64,000 nucleotides of DNA, taken from the NCBI GenBank assembly GCA_021018995.1, contig CM037588.1:81813765-81877764 (forward strand), read 5' to 3'. The number at the start of each line of letters is the position of its first letter. Position 1 is the stretch's first letter. This DNA comes from Chloranthus sessilifolius. Taxonomy: Eukaryota > Streptophyta > Magnoliopsida > Chloranthales > Chloranthaceae. Below, one piece after another: positions 10,643 to 22,696 of this stretch. The translations under genes and the position numbers were made by a program. The notes beneath the pieces are model-generated. The model was given only the letters and a program-made list of their open reading frames with translations. It was not told where the DNA came from and did no database searches.

Positions 10643-13271
10643 ATTTTGCTTATCCCTAGAAACAAGGAAACATAAAATATGTAAAACTATGAATTTAAAT
10701 GCCACTTTCGTAGGGAGTACGATTGTATTTAGCAGATGAAACAAGCCTTTAAACCCATAGGTGATCCCTAGTAGAGGAGTTAGTCTCTTGGAGGTTTTTA
10801 GTGAAGTTACCTACAAACTTCAAAAAAAAATAATATATATATATATATATATATTAGTTTTTTAGATTTTTAAGAAATTTTGAAAACATTTTTTTCATAA
10901 ATTAATAAAATCTATACTACTAGTTAAATTAATTATTATATGTTTTGTATGATTTTTAAAATTTTTAAATCTTTCACCTTTACTTTCCATCCTAGTAATT
11001 ATCCTTGATCAGAACTCAGCAATTTCAATTCTATACAGCGTGAAGTGTGTGCGTTTCAGTAAAAAGTTTATTCATCATAGATTTTTCTAAATTGTAGATT
11101 TAGAAAATATTTTCATCTAAGCTCTCACTATTGGCATACTATAAGAAAGATATCAAAATTTTGAGTTCTCACATATGATATGTACATGATAAATTCAAAG
11201 GACAATAAGAAGGTAAATCTCATGAAATAGATAATCAATTTTGATCATATGACTTTTCCGTTCATTCATAGTGTCTATTTCATTCATCTCTACTAGACTC
11301 ATACTTTTACAAATCGTAAATCACAAAGGGCTTTTCTTTGACTTGAAATGGGGCTTTGGGTTAAAAGGTTTCAAGAAAAAAAAGGGTAAAAAGGATTCAA
11401 AAGTATTTATGAGAATTCAGCTCTTCCTTCTCTATCTTCTTTCCTTCATTTTTACTTCAGTACGTATCCTCATTTTGGATAACTTCTTCCCATTTTTTTT
11501 CTTTTGTTGTTTTCTTGAGTAAATCCCAGTTCTTCTTTTCAATTTGGAAGCTTTTGTGCTTCTCTTTTTCACATAATCGTATTTTTGATTTCTCTTTTAA
11601 AACTTTTTCAAATCATCTTTTTATGGTTTTCTTTCTTTTCCCACATTTTTCTTGTATTTCTTCTCAATTGTACCATTTTCAGCAGATTCTGTATCTATTC
11701 TTGCTCATACTCCTTTCACTCCCTCTTCTTCCTTTCTTTTATATTCTAAACTCTTAGAAATTATAAGGGTTAGAGGTAGAAAGCTTTGGGTAGTATATAT
11801 GGTTAAAGGTTTATAAAATTTTGGTACAAAGAAATTCAGTTTTAGGCTTTTAATATGGGTTCAAAGGATAAAAACTTTTATAGGATTTTGGCATTTTAGC
11901 TCTAGTGTAATAATAGATGGCTTTTGATCATTTTCACGATTTACTAGTATAAATGTTTTCTTGTTTTGATATATTTAACAGATAATTCTAAAGAAACAAA
12001 TCATCATAATCAAAGAATATCTTAATTCTAAGTTCAACAATATGAGATTTCTCAATAAAAGTTTAAGGAAATTTTAAGCTTGAAAAAAAAACAGTCTCTC
12101 AGAATATAAAGGGGATGGATTAGCTCAAGATCTCACTAGTTTTATAATTTTAAAACTATAATCCAAATTTTGCAGTTTAAATTAATAGTATAGTTTCAAA
12201 CATTCATTAGATATAGTGTTCAGACGTGCTATTCATGAATTGCAACTGTTTTATTTTGATTATTGAAGTTTTGCTACGATGGATTATAAAGTTTAATAGA
12301 TTCACAAAAAATTTTTTTTGTCATAGTTTGCATATAATGATTAACTCTAGACTAAAATTACTATTTTTCTAACTAAAAGCAGAGAAATTAAAAAAAAATT
12401 AATAATAAAAGCAAAATAAAAACTGTTACTAATATATACAGATTTGTATATCCCCCAAACTTAAATAGGACAATGTCCCCATTGTGCAAAACATGGGACA
12501 TAACAAAAATAATAAAAAAATATGTGTTAGAATTTACTAATTTTTCTATTTACTATAATGATGCTATTCAATTATCGGGTCTATGATCTACATTAGATTC
12601 AACAATGGTCCCCCAAAATTGGGAGAAACTGCATCTAGTATAAACAAAAATTTAGCACCATAAAGAAATAGTTAGAAACAATAAAAAAAAAATGGTTAAA
12701 AGAAATTAACATATATATTAAACAAAATATTTACATGAGATAAAGAGAAGATTACATTAAGGATTGAACCTAGGAAAGATATAGACACACACTAAACTAA
12801 GACATTACATTGACAACAATGTCCAAAAAGAATCTTCAATAAAGATCGGTCCTCGGATTTTATTCAAAATTATCCCGTAAAAAATGGTTTGCCTTCCTAG
12901 CTCCGGGATGTCCTCAACTTACTGGTGTTAGAAGATGAACTGTATGTCGGGAAGGAGAATAGTGGGGATTAGGGAAAATTAGGGGGCGGTAGCTGAGCAG
13001 GGGGTAGATGAAGGGAAGAGGAGGTGAATATGGGAAGTGTGTCAGAAGAGGCAGGTGGTTCAATCTTCCTATTTTTCTTTTTCTTCTTTTAGTTCTTTTT
13101 GTTTTCTTCCTTCACCAAAATCTTCTGAATTTTCTCATACTCGTTCCACAGGAACTGCAGAGGGTCTGGCTCTGGTGGTGGTGGTGAAACCTCCCATACT
13201 GGAAAGAACTTTATTGGATTATAATTGATTTTATCGTCTGTCATGGGTAAAGATGGGATGATAGAGACGAG
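10643..13271 (-). mobile_element. 3' internal (non-coding/env-side) part of the minus-strand Athila element
   Basis: The position next to the 3' LTR and polypurine tract makes this the 3' internal part. A second tract-like phrase, TTTAAGTTTGGGGGATATAC on the minus strand (12445-12466), together with its 'ACAATGGGGACATTG' neighbour, is characteristic of the region downstream of Athila pol. A Pro-rich minus-strand reading near 13130-13225 (WEVSPPPPEPDPLQ) may be the end of an accessory ORF. Most of the interval is AT-rich, with (TA)n at 10832-10853. No pol domain is visible here. The 5' part of this element is missing or lies beyond the plus-strand LTR. Confidence 0.5.
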
Positions 13272-14721
13272 TGATCAGTCACATAATTTACTATTTTATC
13301 ACCCTTAACTTAGTGATGCTAGGACTTAGTTTGCTACTAACAAGTTGTTGATGTGCAGATATTAGAGATAAGCAGTAAATTAGAGCCTAAGTGTTACTAT
13401 TTGTCAAAATGAACTCAAAAGGCAATAAGAAAAATGATTGAGCGAAAAAAGACGATTTGCTGCTACTGAAAGCCAGAGAATCGTAATTTAGGATTCCTCA
13501 AAATAGCCAAAAAGGAGAAAAGCGATAAAGCGTAATTCAGAGAATATGAGGAAGCCTAGTGAAAATAGAAAATCGTGAATTATGATTTTCCAGAAAAGAA
13601 TCTATCGTTATTTACGATTTCTTAAAAATAGAAGCTTTCTTATTATTGTTGATGTTGCTGATCACATGAGAACTATCACCGTCAGATCTAGAATTAGAAG
13701 ACTCCTGCCATTAGAAATCTGATGAACCATGGATCTGAGAAGATTGATAAAGATCAAAATCCGAAGGACTTTGCTGCTACTCAATAAAGAATACTCTAGA
13801 AGCGCATCAACTAAAAAATGAAAGGAAGGATAAAATTAGGAATTAGAGTTATATTAGGATACTTTTGTTTTTAGTAGTTTCTTTTATTAGAACTAGATCT
13901 TTGTAAATCGACCCCTTATGATCTATAAATAAGAGGGCTCGGCATAGGAATAAGCATCAAAGAATTTTATATCCAATTGATGTCTGAGGTTGGATTTTTT
14001 TCCGATCAAAGTAGTGTATACTAGTTAGAGTAGATTAGATATAAGAGGTTTCTCAAGAGCAATTGACGACTGCAATTGAGTGCTGAAGATTAGTGTAGAT
14101 ATTTATAATTTCTCAGGAGTAATTGACAACTACGGCTGGGCGGTGAAGGATATATTTTACTTTGCTTTCTAGTTTAGATTTTATTTGCTTTGTAAACATC
14201 TCTAAGTTTTAATTTAAATTGACAACTCAGGTTAGGATTTACAGATTAGTGTAACGAGTTTTACTTTTCCATCGCCAGTTTGCTAGAGTTTGATTGATGC
14301 CCAAATTTCTGGTTGATTGTTGACTAGATTAAATCTGTGTTGATAAGATCTTAGACTTGATTGACGACCAATGCTGGGAGACTAGAAATATGGTGTAACG
14401 GTATTGTTTATTTTCATAAATATCCGAAAGCTGAAGATTCTGATTGACGACCTTAGTCTGAAGGAGGATTAGAATTTGTTTTTACGCACTTTAGTTTAAT
14501 AACCCATTCTTTTATTCATATTTCTCCAGTAGATTAGGAAATCATAAAGATAAATAAAAAGTTTTTAAGATAGGGATTTAAATAGAAGATAGAAATATGA
14601 ATTAATAAGATAATGAACTTCCTCATGGGATAGATCCTATGCTAGTGCTATAATTTCTATTGTGCGCTTGCAATAGGTTAAGACTTGAATTTAATATAAT
14701 TATAATATACAATAAGAAGCA
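13272..14721 (+). mobile_element. Athila-lineage 5' LTR, plus orientation
   Basis: It starts TGATCAGTCACATAATTTAC and ends ...AATAAGAAGCA. It is immediately followed by an Athila primer-binding site and then gag, so it is a 5' LTR. It is 1450 bp long and is an inverted copy of 9144-10627. There is no matching plus-strand 3' LTR in the window. Confidence 0.75.
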
Positions 14722-14732
14722 AGTCAAGTTTT

Positions 14733-14750
14733 TGACGTCGCTGCTAAGGA
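14733..14750 (+). promoter_or_regulatory. Athila primer-binding site (tRNA-Asp type), degenerate
   Basis: TGACGTCGCTGCTAAGGA corresponds to the Athila primer-binding site TGGCGCCGTTGCCGGGGA, with changes. It lies 12 nt after the end of the plus-strand LTR, as expected. Confidence 0.65.
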
Positions 14751-15135
14751 AGCAGATTTATCTAATTTTCTTTCAAGTTTTTATCTAATATTTTTATCCT
14801 TTTAGCAACCAAAATTTATCTTTCACTTTTTACATTTCTTTATATTTTTATTTTCTTAGATCACTTCTTCAATCTTTTGCAAGTTTATTAGGAGTAGTGA
14901 ATTAAAAGTTTCCAACTTCTCTTGATCACAGAAGCTAGAGGCTTAGATTTGTTCTCTCTCCTTACTCTTCTAAAATAAAATTTATATAAATATTAAATAC
15001 AAAAAGATTTACTTTTTGGTGTATACATTATACCCAGTCTAAAAGACTAGACTCTTTCAAATACAACCCAGAAATTGAGTAAACTTTCTTGCACAGACTC
15101 ACATCAAACCGATCCTCTGCAAAAACTCACAACCT

Positions 15136-16500
15136 ATGGCTGACAAACATTCAATTGAAGCACATTTCAGTCCAATAGCTTTGATCGAGCCATCTTGTAT
15201 AGTTATACCAGAGGTGGCTGAAGGTCAAACTATGACATCAAGCGCCACACACTCCAAACTCTATCAACTTTTCATGGGCTTGATAAAGAATATCCCTACT
15301 AGCACTTGAGGGACTTCATAGAAATCTGCACAATGCTACAGACTATGACCAGTAAAGAAGCTGTAAGACTGCATCTGTTTCCTTTCTCTCTTAAAGATAG
15401 GGTGAAGGCATGGTTAGTTTCGCTACCTGCCAAGAGTATTACCACTTGAGAGGACTTATAGTCTAAATTTTTGGCTGAATACTTTCCAATTGGTAGAACA
15501 AATCAAATTCGCCAAGCGATTTAAGGCTTCAGGCAAGGACCCGGAGAATTATTTCATGAGAGTTGGCAACAGATAAAGGATTTGTTACGAAAATGCCCTC
15601 ATCACGAGGTGGCGAATTGGTGTATAGCACAAAGTTTTTACCAAGGATTAACTGAGACTATTAGTCCACTGCCGATGCCATAAGCGGAGGAGCCTTCATG
15701 GCTCAAAATGGTTAGCAGATCTAAAATTTATTTGAGAAACTGGCCAACATTTCAAAGTAAAAACAAGCTTTGTTGCAGACTAACCCAGAGATTGCTCGTC
15801 ATACCCCAGTCACAAGAGATGAGGTTTATGAAATCAATAGAGAAAAAATGTAAATTGAGGATGACATGAGTGCAAAAGTTCTAGCTCTTAAGCAGAAAAT
15901 TGCCGCACTCATGAATTCCAACCGAAATACTCTGGATAGGCCTATGACAAATTCTCAAATTTGCTAGTCACATATATACGGAGAACCCTATTGTGCCATA
16001 ATACCAAGAACTGGTGGAAACAAAGCAAGCAATGACCTTTCAGAGGGGAGACTACGAGAATACATACAACCCAGCATGGAGGAATCACTCATGATTTAAT
16101 TATGGTTCCACTGTTGGAGTGCAACCAACACCAACAGCTGCGCTGCCCTAATTTCGTCAGACCCAAGATTTCGACTAAAGACCCCAATTATAACCAGTAC
16201 AACCCCAAATTGGACCACGAAGCAGTATGCCTGATGCTACGATTGTCCAAATCCTTTAGGATTTGCAACAACAGTCACACTAGCATTCACAAGATTTAGA
16301 CCAACTCGCTCAATTCTCTCAGACCCTTCATTCACATACACAATCCATAACAAAGCTAGAAAGTCAAATTGGACAACAAGCTTCCCAAGTGGCAGAGAGA
16401 GAGAGTCGCCAATTACCTACGCAGCCAGTAAGTAATGCTAGAAGACAAGCTTTCCTAGGGGAGACAGCTGCTCCCCAAAATCTAATTTAAAACCTCTCGA
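15136..16500 (+). pseudogene. Athila gag (retroelement fossil)
   Basis: Starting at an ATG (MADKHSIEAHFSPIAL), the region carries in order the gag hallmarks of Athila-type elements. These are FHGLDKEYPY..HLRDFIEIC (about 15265-15330), the LHLFPFSLKDRVKAWLVSLP block (about 15370-15430), FLAEYFPIGRTNQIRQAI (about 15468-15520) and LLRKCPHHEVANWCIAQSFY (about 15580-15645). Later comes the QIGQQASQVAERESRQLP block (about 16365-16420) seen near the gag C-terminus of this lineage. The frame is broken repeatedly. Protease, RT and integrase of this element are not present downstream, so the body of the element has been lost. Confidence 0.7.
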
Positions 16501-16860
16501 ATTGTTGAGCTACTGACTCATCTGTAGCACCAAATGTAAAATATGTGAATAATTTTTATTTTTATTTTTATTTTCATTTTTTTTAGAGTATCATATTACA
16601 ATCTAAATCGTTAAAAAAAAATGATAGATCATAATGCGTACTTGTATATTATGAGGTAGACAAATGTATGGATTTATGATTGATTGTAGTTTGAAACATG
16701 GCGATTGCGATTCTTTGCTCAATAAAGCTAGAATCAACGTACAATTTTAGGTTAACTTAAGCAATGACCGACTTAGGAGGTTATCGCTGAAAACATGACC
16801 CATATATTCTAAAAAGAAGAATACGTCAGTCCCATTTTCAAATTCTTTCATTTTATCTTT
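16501..16860. other. AT-rich interval between Athila gag and accessory ORF
   Basis: No family-level coding match is visible. The interval sits where pol would be in an intact Athila element, so a large internal deletion is likely. Confidence 0.35.
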
Positions 16861-18235
16861 TTCCTCTCCAAGCTTCCCTCTCTTTTTCGAATCCCCTATA
16901 ATCTTAACCATTCTGCTCTCTAATCAAACCATACATTCGCATAAAAATCCCTTTTTCCTTTTGTTATATCTTTGTTAAACCTTACAAGCATTTTCATCGA
17001 GTGAAATTAAGATAGGGTTTTAATCTTTAACAAGGTAATGGAATGATTTTCAATAAAAGAGTGTTTTTCATGGGTTGTTTATTCAATACTTGGCCTTTAA
17101 GTTTGATTAACTTTTGCAGAAGAATGAAATGACGAACGAATAGGGAAAACGACAAAGGGGAGATGGGGAAGAAGATGAAGGTAACGATTCTGATAACACT
17201 CCAATCATTCACTATATTGCATGGTCTGTTGCCATAAAAGATAAATTAAAAGCAACAGACCCTCCCAAGAAGAAAACCAGATCCTTAGGGGTAGTTATTA
17301 GAGAGGGTCCCACAGACACAATTGAAAAAGACTCTCTGTCTTCTATAAAAGGGGGACCAAATTAGATAAAGGAAAAAGGCTAAGATCCTCTACTATGACA
17401 GTGGATAAACTTCCTACTTCAATGAAATAATACATCATGGGAGCCGAGGTTGCAGTTGATGCTAATGCCTTGGACAAATTGGAGATGGGAGGAGAGGCAA
17501 TCAAATATTTTAAGGATGATGGGCTCCATTATTTTCTAGAGTCTGGAGGTACCCAATTCTACCCTAGATTGGTAAGACTATTTTAGGCCAATATGAACAA
17601 TAGAAGCAAGGGACCAGTCCCCACCCTATCAACAACGATTGATGGATTTCCAAGTTTAATTACAAAAGCAATGATTGCTAGGGTGATGAATGCACCCTTG
17701 GAAAGACCTGGGCTGTCCACTGGCACTCCAAAAGCCAATATACGTAGGTATTTACCCAAAATTCTGTCAGAATTTATTCAAATGGCCTCAGATTTGTTAG
17801 GCAAGCCACCTAATGATAAGTCATTCTTTTTGTGTAAGGACTTAGAAGAACAGAACTTATCCACTCACTTCTTTGATGCTCTAATCCACAAAACTATCCA
17901 CCAGATGGGACATGGGACCTAGTGAAGGGCCCTCTTTGGAAAAGCTTTACATCTAATGGCACGCCGCTATTTGTGTTTTGTTCCTTCATACCTCATGGAA
18001 GTGATGAATATAGTAAGGGAGAAGTTTCCCCTGAAGAAGTACCAGAAAAATAAATTATATCGATCCTTTGGTGGCCTAATCACAAATCTGTGGATAAATA
18101 TGAGATATAATATTGATCCCAAGGAAAAAACATTGCCCTGTAGCAATGAGAATCTAACACCTCAAACCTATAGGGAACCTAACACTCCCCGAGGCCCCCG
18201 GTCATTCACCCACATCCTTCGTCCCTAATCACCCA
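16861..18235 (+). pseudogene. Retroelement accessory ORF ('putative plant transposon protein' type) with leader and intron-like sequence
   Basis: A CT-rich leader (16835-16900) is followed by a clean GT-AG intron-like segment (17035-17119, AACAAG|GTAATG ... TTTTGCAG) directly upstream of the first ATGs. The reading then carries DDGLHYFLESGGTQFYPRLV (about 17517-17577), SKGPVPTLSTTIDGFPSLIT (from about 17605) and PPNDKSFFLCKDL. These resemble the accessory ORFs that many plant gypsy elements carry, labelled in databases as putative plant transposon proteins. I cannot assign a biochemical role. The layout (leader, short intron, ATG) parallels the accessory ORF of the Tekay-like element at 28164. 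It probably belongs to the plus-strand Athila element. The reading is broken. Confidence 0.45.
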
Positions 18236-18359
18236 ATTTTTTCCTCCGAACTCTCCATCCCATCCCACCTTTGCTCAGGTTCGAGTTCAAGCCTTAAGAA
18301 CTTGAAGATCAAGCTTTCAACTTGCGGGGTCCACTACACCCCCAAGTGTCGAGATGACT

Positions 18360-20000
18360 CCACCGCCGCTCCCCCTATATGACTCTGACCCTAAAAATGA
18401 AGATAATGTCCTTCAAACTGTGGAACAAATTACGACGTGGGTGGACAGCGTCACCCAGAATACTTCAAAACAGTGACATGAGGCTACAGTGGAATACCCC
18501 CCGATGCCAAGATGAGTTAGCCGAGTGTAGGATCCCACAAGGAAGAAGCCCTAATCTCCACCTTTCTGGAAGAGGAAGACTACACTTAGTATCTCCCACC
18601 CTCGAATGGCATAGCCCCGTTGTATATCCCTTCCTCAAATTTCGCCCCATGCATGACAAGTACTACAGCGAGAGCGTTAACACCCCAGTATCTACAACCG
18701 ATATGCCTGGTTCTCAAATCGGGAACTGGCTACCCACTGCCGCCATTCCCCAGGGAAAAGCAGAACAACGATGCTTAGCCCTCGAAAAGGATAGCAAGGG
18801 AACGAGTGGTAAACCTACCTCCGCTACCTCATATGATCCCTCCACCGCCGGTTCCAAAACCGGTGCCTCCACCCCCTCAGCAAAATGTCAGCAAAGCTCA
18901 CTGCCTCGGAAAAGAGCCAACTCTAGAAACAGGCCAAGAATACGACCTTCTACGGCACCTCGGGAAAATATCAGCGCAAATATCTATCCTTGAGCTCATC
19001 AAGAAATTGCTGAAACCCCACCGACTGTTGATAGAGATGCTGGATGAGACACATGTAAATGAAGATACCACCTTGGACGAGCTACATGAGACCGCTTCGG
19101 TCATGGCACAACCTCTGACGCTCACTTTCACTAGGGCTGATATGCCTAAGGAATCATTGCGCGGAAGCTCTACCCCAATATTCCAAATGATTATGATTAG
19201 TGGCCTCTCAGTACCGCATGCACTAGTCGACACAGGAGCAGGGCTTAATATTTGTCCCATAACCATGCTCAAGACACTCGAATATGCCAAACAGAACATA
19301 AGGCCGTCATCATTATTCCTCATTGCATATGATGGTTCTCGACACTTCGTTAAAGGAACTATCAAGTTGCAAGTCTTCCTTGGACCGATTACCAAAGTAG
19401 TCACATTCCACATCTCTGATTCTTCAAGCACATACAACCTAATACTAGGAAGAAAGTGGTTGGAGTCTATGAAAGTTGTGGCATCCACGTACCGTCAATG
19501 CGTCAAGTTCCCACATGAAGACTCTATTGTTAGGATATATGCCGATGCGCATTTCAAAGAAGCATATACTCATTACACGGCAAGTATTCCAACAACTCAT
19601 GACTTCATCTTATCCACCGACCACATTAGAAAGGTACGATCGCCTGACGATACGACAATAGCAGAAGTGACTCACCCTGGCTCGCCCTTGCCCTTCCAGT
19701 CAAGATTAACAAAGAGAATAGTAGGGCTTGACCTCACCCGATTGTATGATATAAATCCAACCGCAACAAAGGGGTGGGACCTCATGTACCAACTTAGATA
19801 CATCCCACATATGGTACTCGGTAAGAATAGACAAGGGCGAATAGGGTCGATCATTCCGAAGAAAGTCCGCAAGCACACGGGTTTGGGTTACCAGTCAAAC
19901 GGCAAGCAAGCCGACCTCCTGTTGACCTCACCAAAATGGTCACTCTACGACCATTTTCTCTACGAAAGCACTGAAAAGACTGACGTGCCAAGAAGAAAAG
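18360..20000 (+). pseudogene. Tat/Ogre-lineage gag C-terminus and aspartic protease (retroelement fossil)
   Basis: The first part (18360-18800) reads in several frames with gag-tail pieces such as QITTWVDSVTQN and TPVSTTDMPGSQIGNWLPTA. From 18806 a long frame runs through a Pro-rich linker and a block typical of the lineage (ISAQISILELIKKL, LTLTFTRADMPKE). It then enters the retropepsin with its active-site motif ALVDTGAGLNICP (about 19225-19262) and the flap/return motif YNLILGRKWLESM (about 19435-19470). A G-patch-like LGKNRQGRIG and TGLGYQ follow. The open frame ends because the Tekay-like element was inserted at 20006; the host element resumes at 32298. Confidence 0.75.
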
Positions 20001-20005
20001 AAACA
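20001..20005. repeat. Target-site duplication (AAACA), left copy
   Basis: AAACA directly precedes the 5' LTR terminus TGTAAC and is repeated at 32293-32297 after the 3' LTR terminus ...TATCACA. The perfect 5-bp duplication proves a single insertion event into the Tat element. Confidence 0.9.
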
Positions 20006-22365
20006 TGTAACATTCACAAAAATTTGACTTTAAATAGTGACCTCAGGATGCGTGCCCGATTTGGTAGTACATTTGACCAAGCGATAGTCAACACGATGAC
20101 TATGGTTAAAGTAATCTTGATGTGAATGAACACGTGTGTGTAGTGTTGAAACTAGTTTAGAGATCACATACACCTATCTTGGGTGTATGTGCTTAACACT
20201 GAAACATAAGAGGGGTTAAAGGGTTTAAACAACTAAGAGAATTTATTTCTCTTTGAAGATTGGTGTAGAGAGTTAAGAAGAGAGAGAGAGAGAGAGAATA
20301 GGAAGGAGTAAATGCAAGAGAGTTAATGTGGTTTTCAAATTAAACACGGGCTTGAGCAGTTACTCCGGATGCGACGCGTGGGAACTCGTCGGAGTCGCAG
20401 CTAGGAGCCCTAGCCTTTGAGCCAAACCATTCAATCAACCAAGGGTTGATTTGAGGTGAGTTTTTATTGGATTTTAAATGAATGTGTTGTTGTGCATTAG
20501 CTTAGGATGGATTAGCTAAATGTCAAATTAGAAATGTAGAAAAAGAATGGAAAATGGTAAGGAAGAAAGTTGGAAGAAAATCTCGCAAGAATGTAAAATC
20601 GATCAATCAATTTTGGCCTGAAAGTTAGCTGAATAAAAATGCCCGAAAGTGATTGATCTATTTAAAATCGATCAATCGATTTTTGAAATTTTGATTAATC
20701 GATTGAAAATTGGTTAATCGTCAGAGCACTCCCAGTGACTAAAAAAACAGAGCTTGAGGAAACTGATTGATCGATTTGAGAAATCGATCAATCGATTTTG
20801 GAATTTTGATTAATCGATTTAGGATCGATTAATCGATTTTGGGAGCTCGATTGATCGATTTTGGAGATCGATCAATCGATTTGGACAGTTTTTATTGGCT
20901 TTTGTTTTAGACTTTGAGGTTCTAGGAGGATCTTGTACCTTCTTTTGTGCATCTTTCATGATGCTTTGCTTATGCTATTATGTACCGTAGGTTAAGCAAG
21001 TGAGTGCAAGCATGGAGAACTGCGTTGGACCTTGATGCTTGGAGATTCAAACACGTGAGGTAGGGAACACCTTGAACATGTATTTTAATAACAAGAGCAT
21101 GTATGTAGTGATATAGAAATGAGTATATATGCATAGAAAATGTGATATCTTGAATGTGTGTATGTGTGGACACAAAGTAACAGCGTAAAGTAAATTAGTA
21201 TGTGACGTCCTTAAGGAATGCGAATGTGATAAGAGCATCTGTGTGATGCATTGAGTTGAACATCCCAGGGTTGTATCTGAACATGTAAAGCAAAGTGAAT
21301 GAGATTGATAAGGCCTAATCTACTGTATTTAGTACAATCATATGGTGAATAACTATATATAGTATACTATGATATTTAAGGTTTGGAGAATACCCCATCG
21401 ACGTAGCGGGATAGCCACGACTGACTCAAAAAAATATCCGTGACCGGTACAGCGGCCAATCCGTACACCAGTTGAACATCCTAGGGATGTAGTTATGTAT
21501 GAGACATAGACCTCGTTGCCTATGAGAAAGGGACCTGGATAGTATTGAATGAATGAAAAAGGATACAAAAATGCTTTGATTAGACGACGATGGAAGGTAT
21601 TCCATCGGGCGCCCGACTCTATAGCATGTCGGGGAATATTTAAGTTATTATTTAAGTGTTTAGGCTGAATCATTGTCTTCAATAAGAAAAGTTGAAAACA
21701 AATAAAATAAGTAAAGAAATAGTAACATTTAGTGCATCTTTTTAGTCATTTAAATTGCTTTTCAGTAAATTCGTTGATACATCATGTTGTTAAATATCAT
21801 GGAATATATGTGAGAGATTAACTTATATGTTCATTCAATTATTTCTCTATTCAGTTAGGATGTAGCTCATCCTTTAGACTATACGTCACAGGTCCCATGC
21901 TTGTGGCTGCTTTTGCTTCTGGAGGCATTTATTCGAAGGATTCAGATTATGTACCCATAGAGGATTTGGAGCCCCCTCCTGAGGAAGTCTTCTAGGAGAC
22001 CCCTATGTTGTTTGATTCATTTTGAGAGCGTGATTGTATGGCTTGGTATGTCAAGCCCTTTTGAGATAATGTAATTCTACACTGACATATTCTTTTGGTG
22101 AACCATTTGAGGTGACCTGGTTTTATCACCGATGGTTCGGGCCGATTCTTCTGCTCATGCAGTGGCATAGGATTAGAACTATTTTTTGAGCTTTTATTAT
22201 AATATATCATTAATGCATGGAGATTTAGTTAGATTATGTCCTCATGCTTTATTTTGCTTCGTTGTTGCTTGGTTATACCAATGTTCTGTACAGGATTATG
22301 GGGCACGGCCTTGAGGGTCTTGCTGATGGCATGGGTTTCGGGGTGTCAAAACTGAGGTTGTCACA
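20006..22365 (+). repeat. 5' LTR of the Tekay-like element
   Basis: The 2360-bp LTR starts TGTAACATTC and ends GAGGTTGTCACA. It is colinear with the 3' LTR at 29964-32292. A GA microsatellite (about 20280-20298) and the palindrome array (20598-20883) lie in its first half. Its second half contains the blocks shared with LTR family A. Confidence 0.9.
20598..20883. repeat. Array of TCGAT(T/C)AATCGAT palindromes in the 5' LTR
   Basis: About ten copies of TCGATTAATCGA, TCGATCAATCGA or TCGATTGATCGA lie in under 300 bp, often as pairs separated by a TTTTGG or TTTGAG spacer. The 3' LTR carries the same array at 30576-30822. Confidence 0.85.
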
Positions 22366-22367
22366 GT

Positions 22368-22379
22368 TGGTATCAAAGC
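22368..22379 (+). promoter_or_regulatory. Primer-binding site (initiator Met tRNA)
   Basis: TGGTATCAAAGC lies 2 nt after the 5' LTR and matches the common plant Ty3/gypsy site TGGTATCAGAGC, complementary to the 3' end of initiator Met tRNA. Confidence 0.9.
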
Positions 22380-22696
22380 TGATTCTTTTAGAAATTCTAT
22401 CAATTCTTGTTTTTGTCAGAGCGTAGGGACTTCTGCTATTGAAACTTTAGCTTCACTTACAGACTGTTATGTTTTCTAGGAGAAGAGGTCGACCCAAGGG
22501 CGGTCATGATAGGAGTTTACGTAGTAGAGATGATTATATCTCGGCTACGAATAGAGTGCCAATGGGAAATAGAGGGGCTTCAGGAAGTGGTGGTAAAGAG
22601 AACTAGGACCAAGAAGAGAGGAACCGTCAGGATAGAGAGTAGAGAGAACAGGAAAGAACAAGAGAAAGAAATGAGGAGAGAGAAGAGCATCAGAGG

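Noticed and set aside
11271-11757. Two plus-strand Phe/Leu-rich frames resembling membrane proteins
   Set aside because: They come from T-rich non-coding DNA in the minus-strand Athila 3' region; composition explains the hydrophobic reading.
18898-19488. Long minus-strand open frame
   Set aside because: It is the antisense shadow of the Tat protease region and has no family resemblance.
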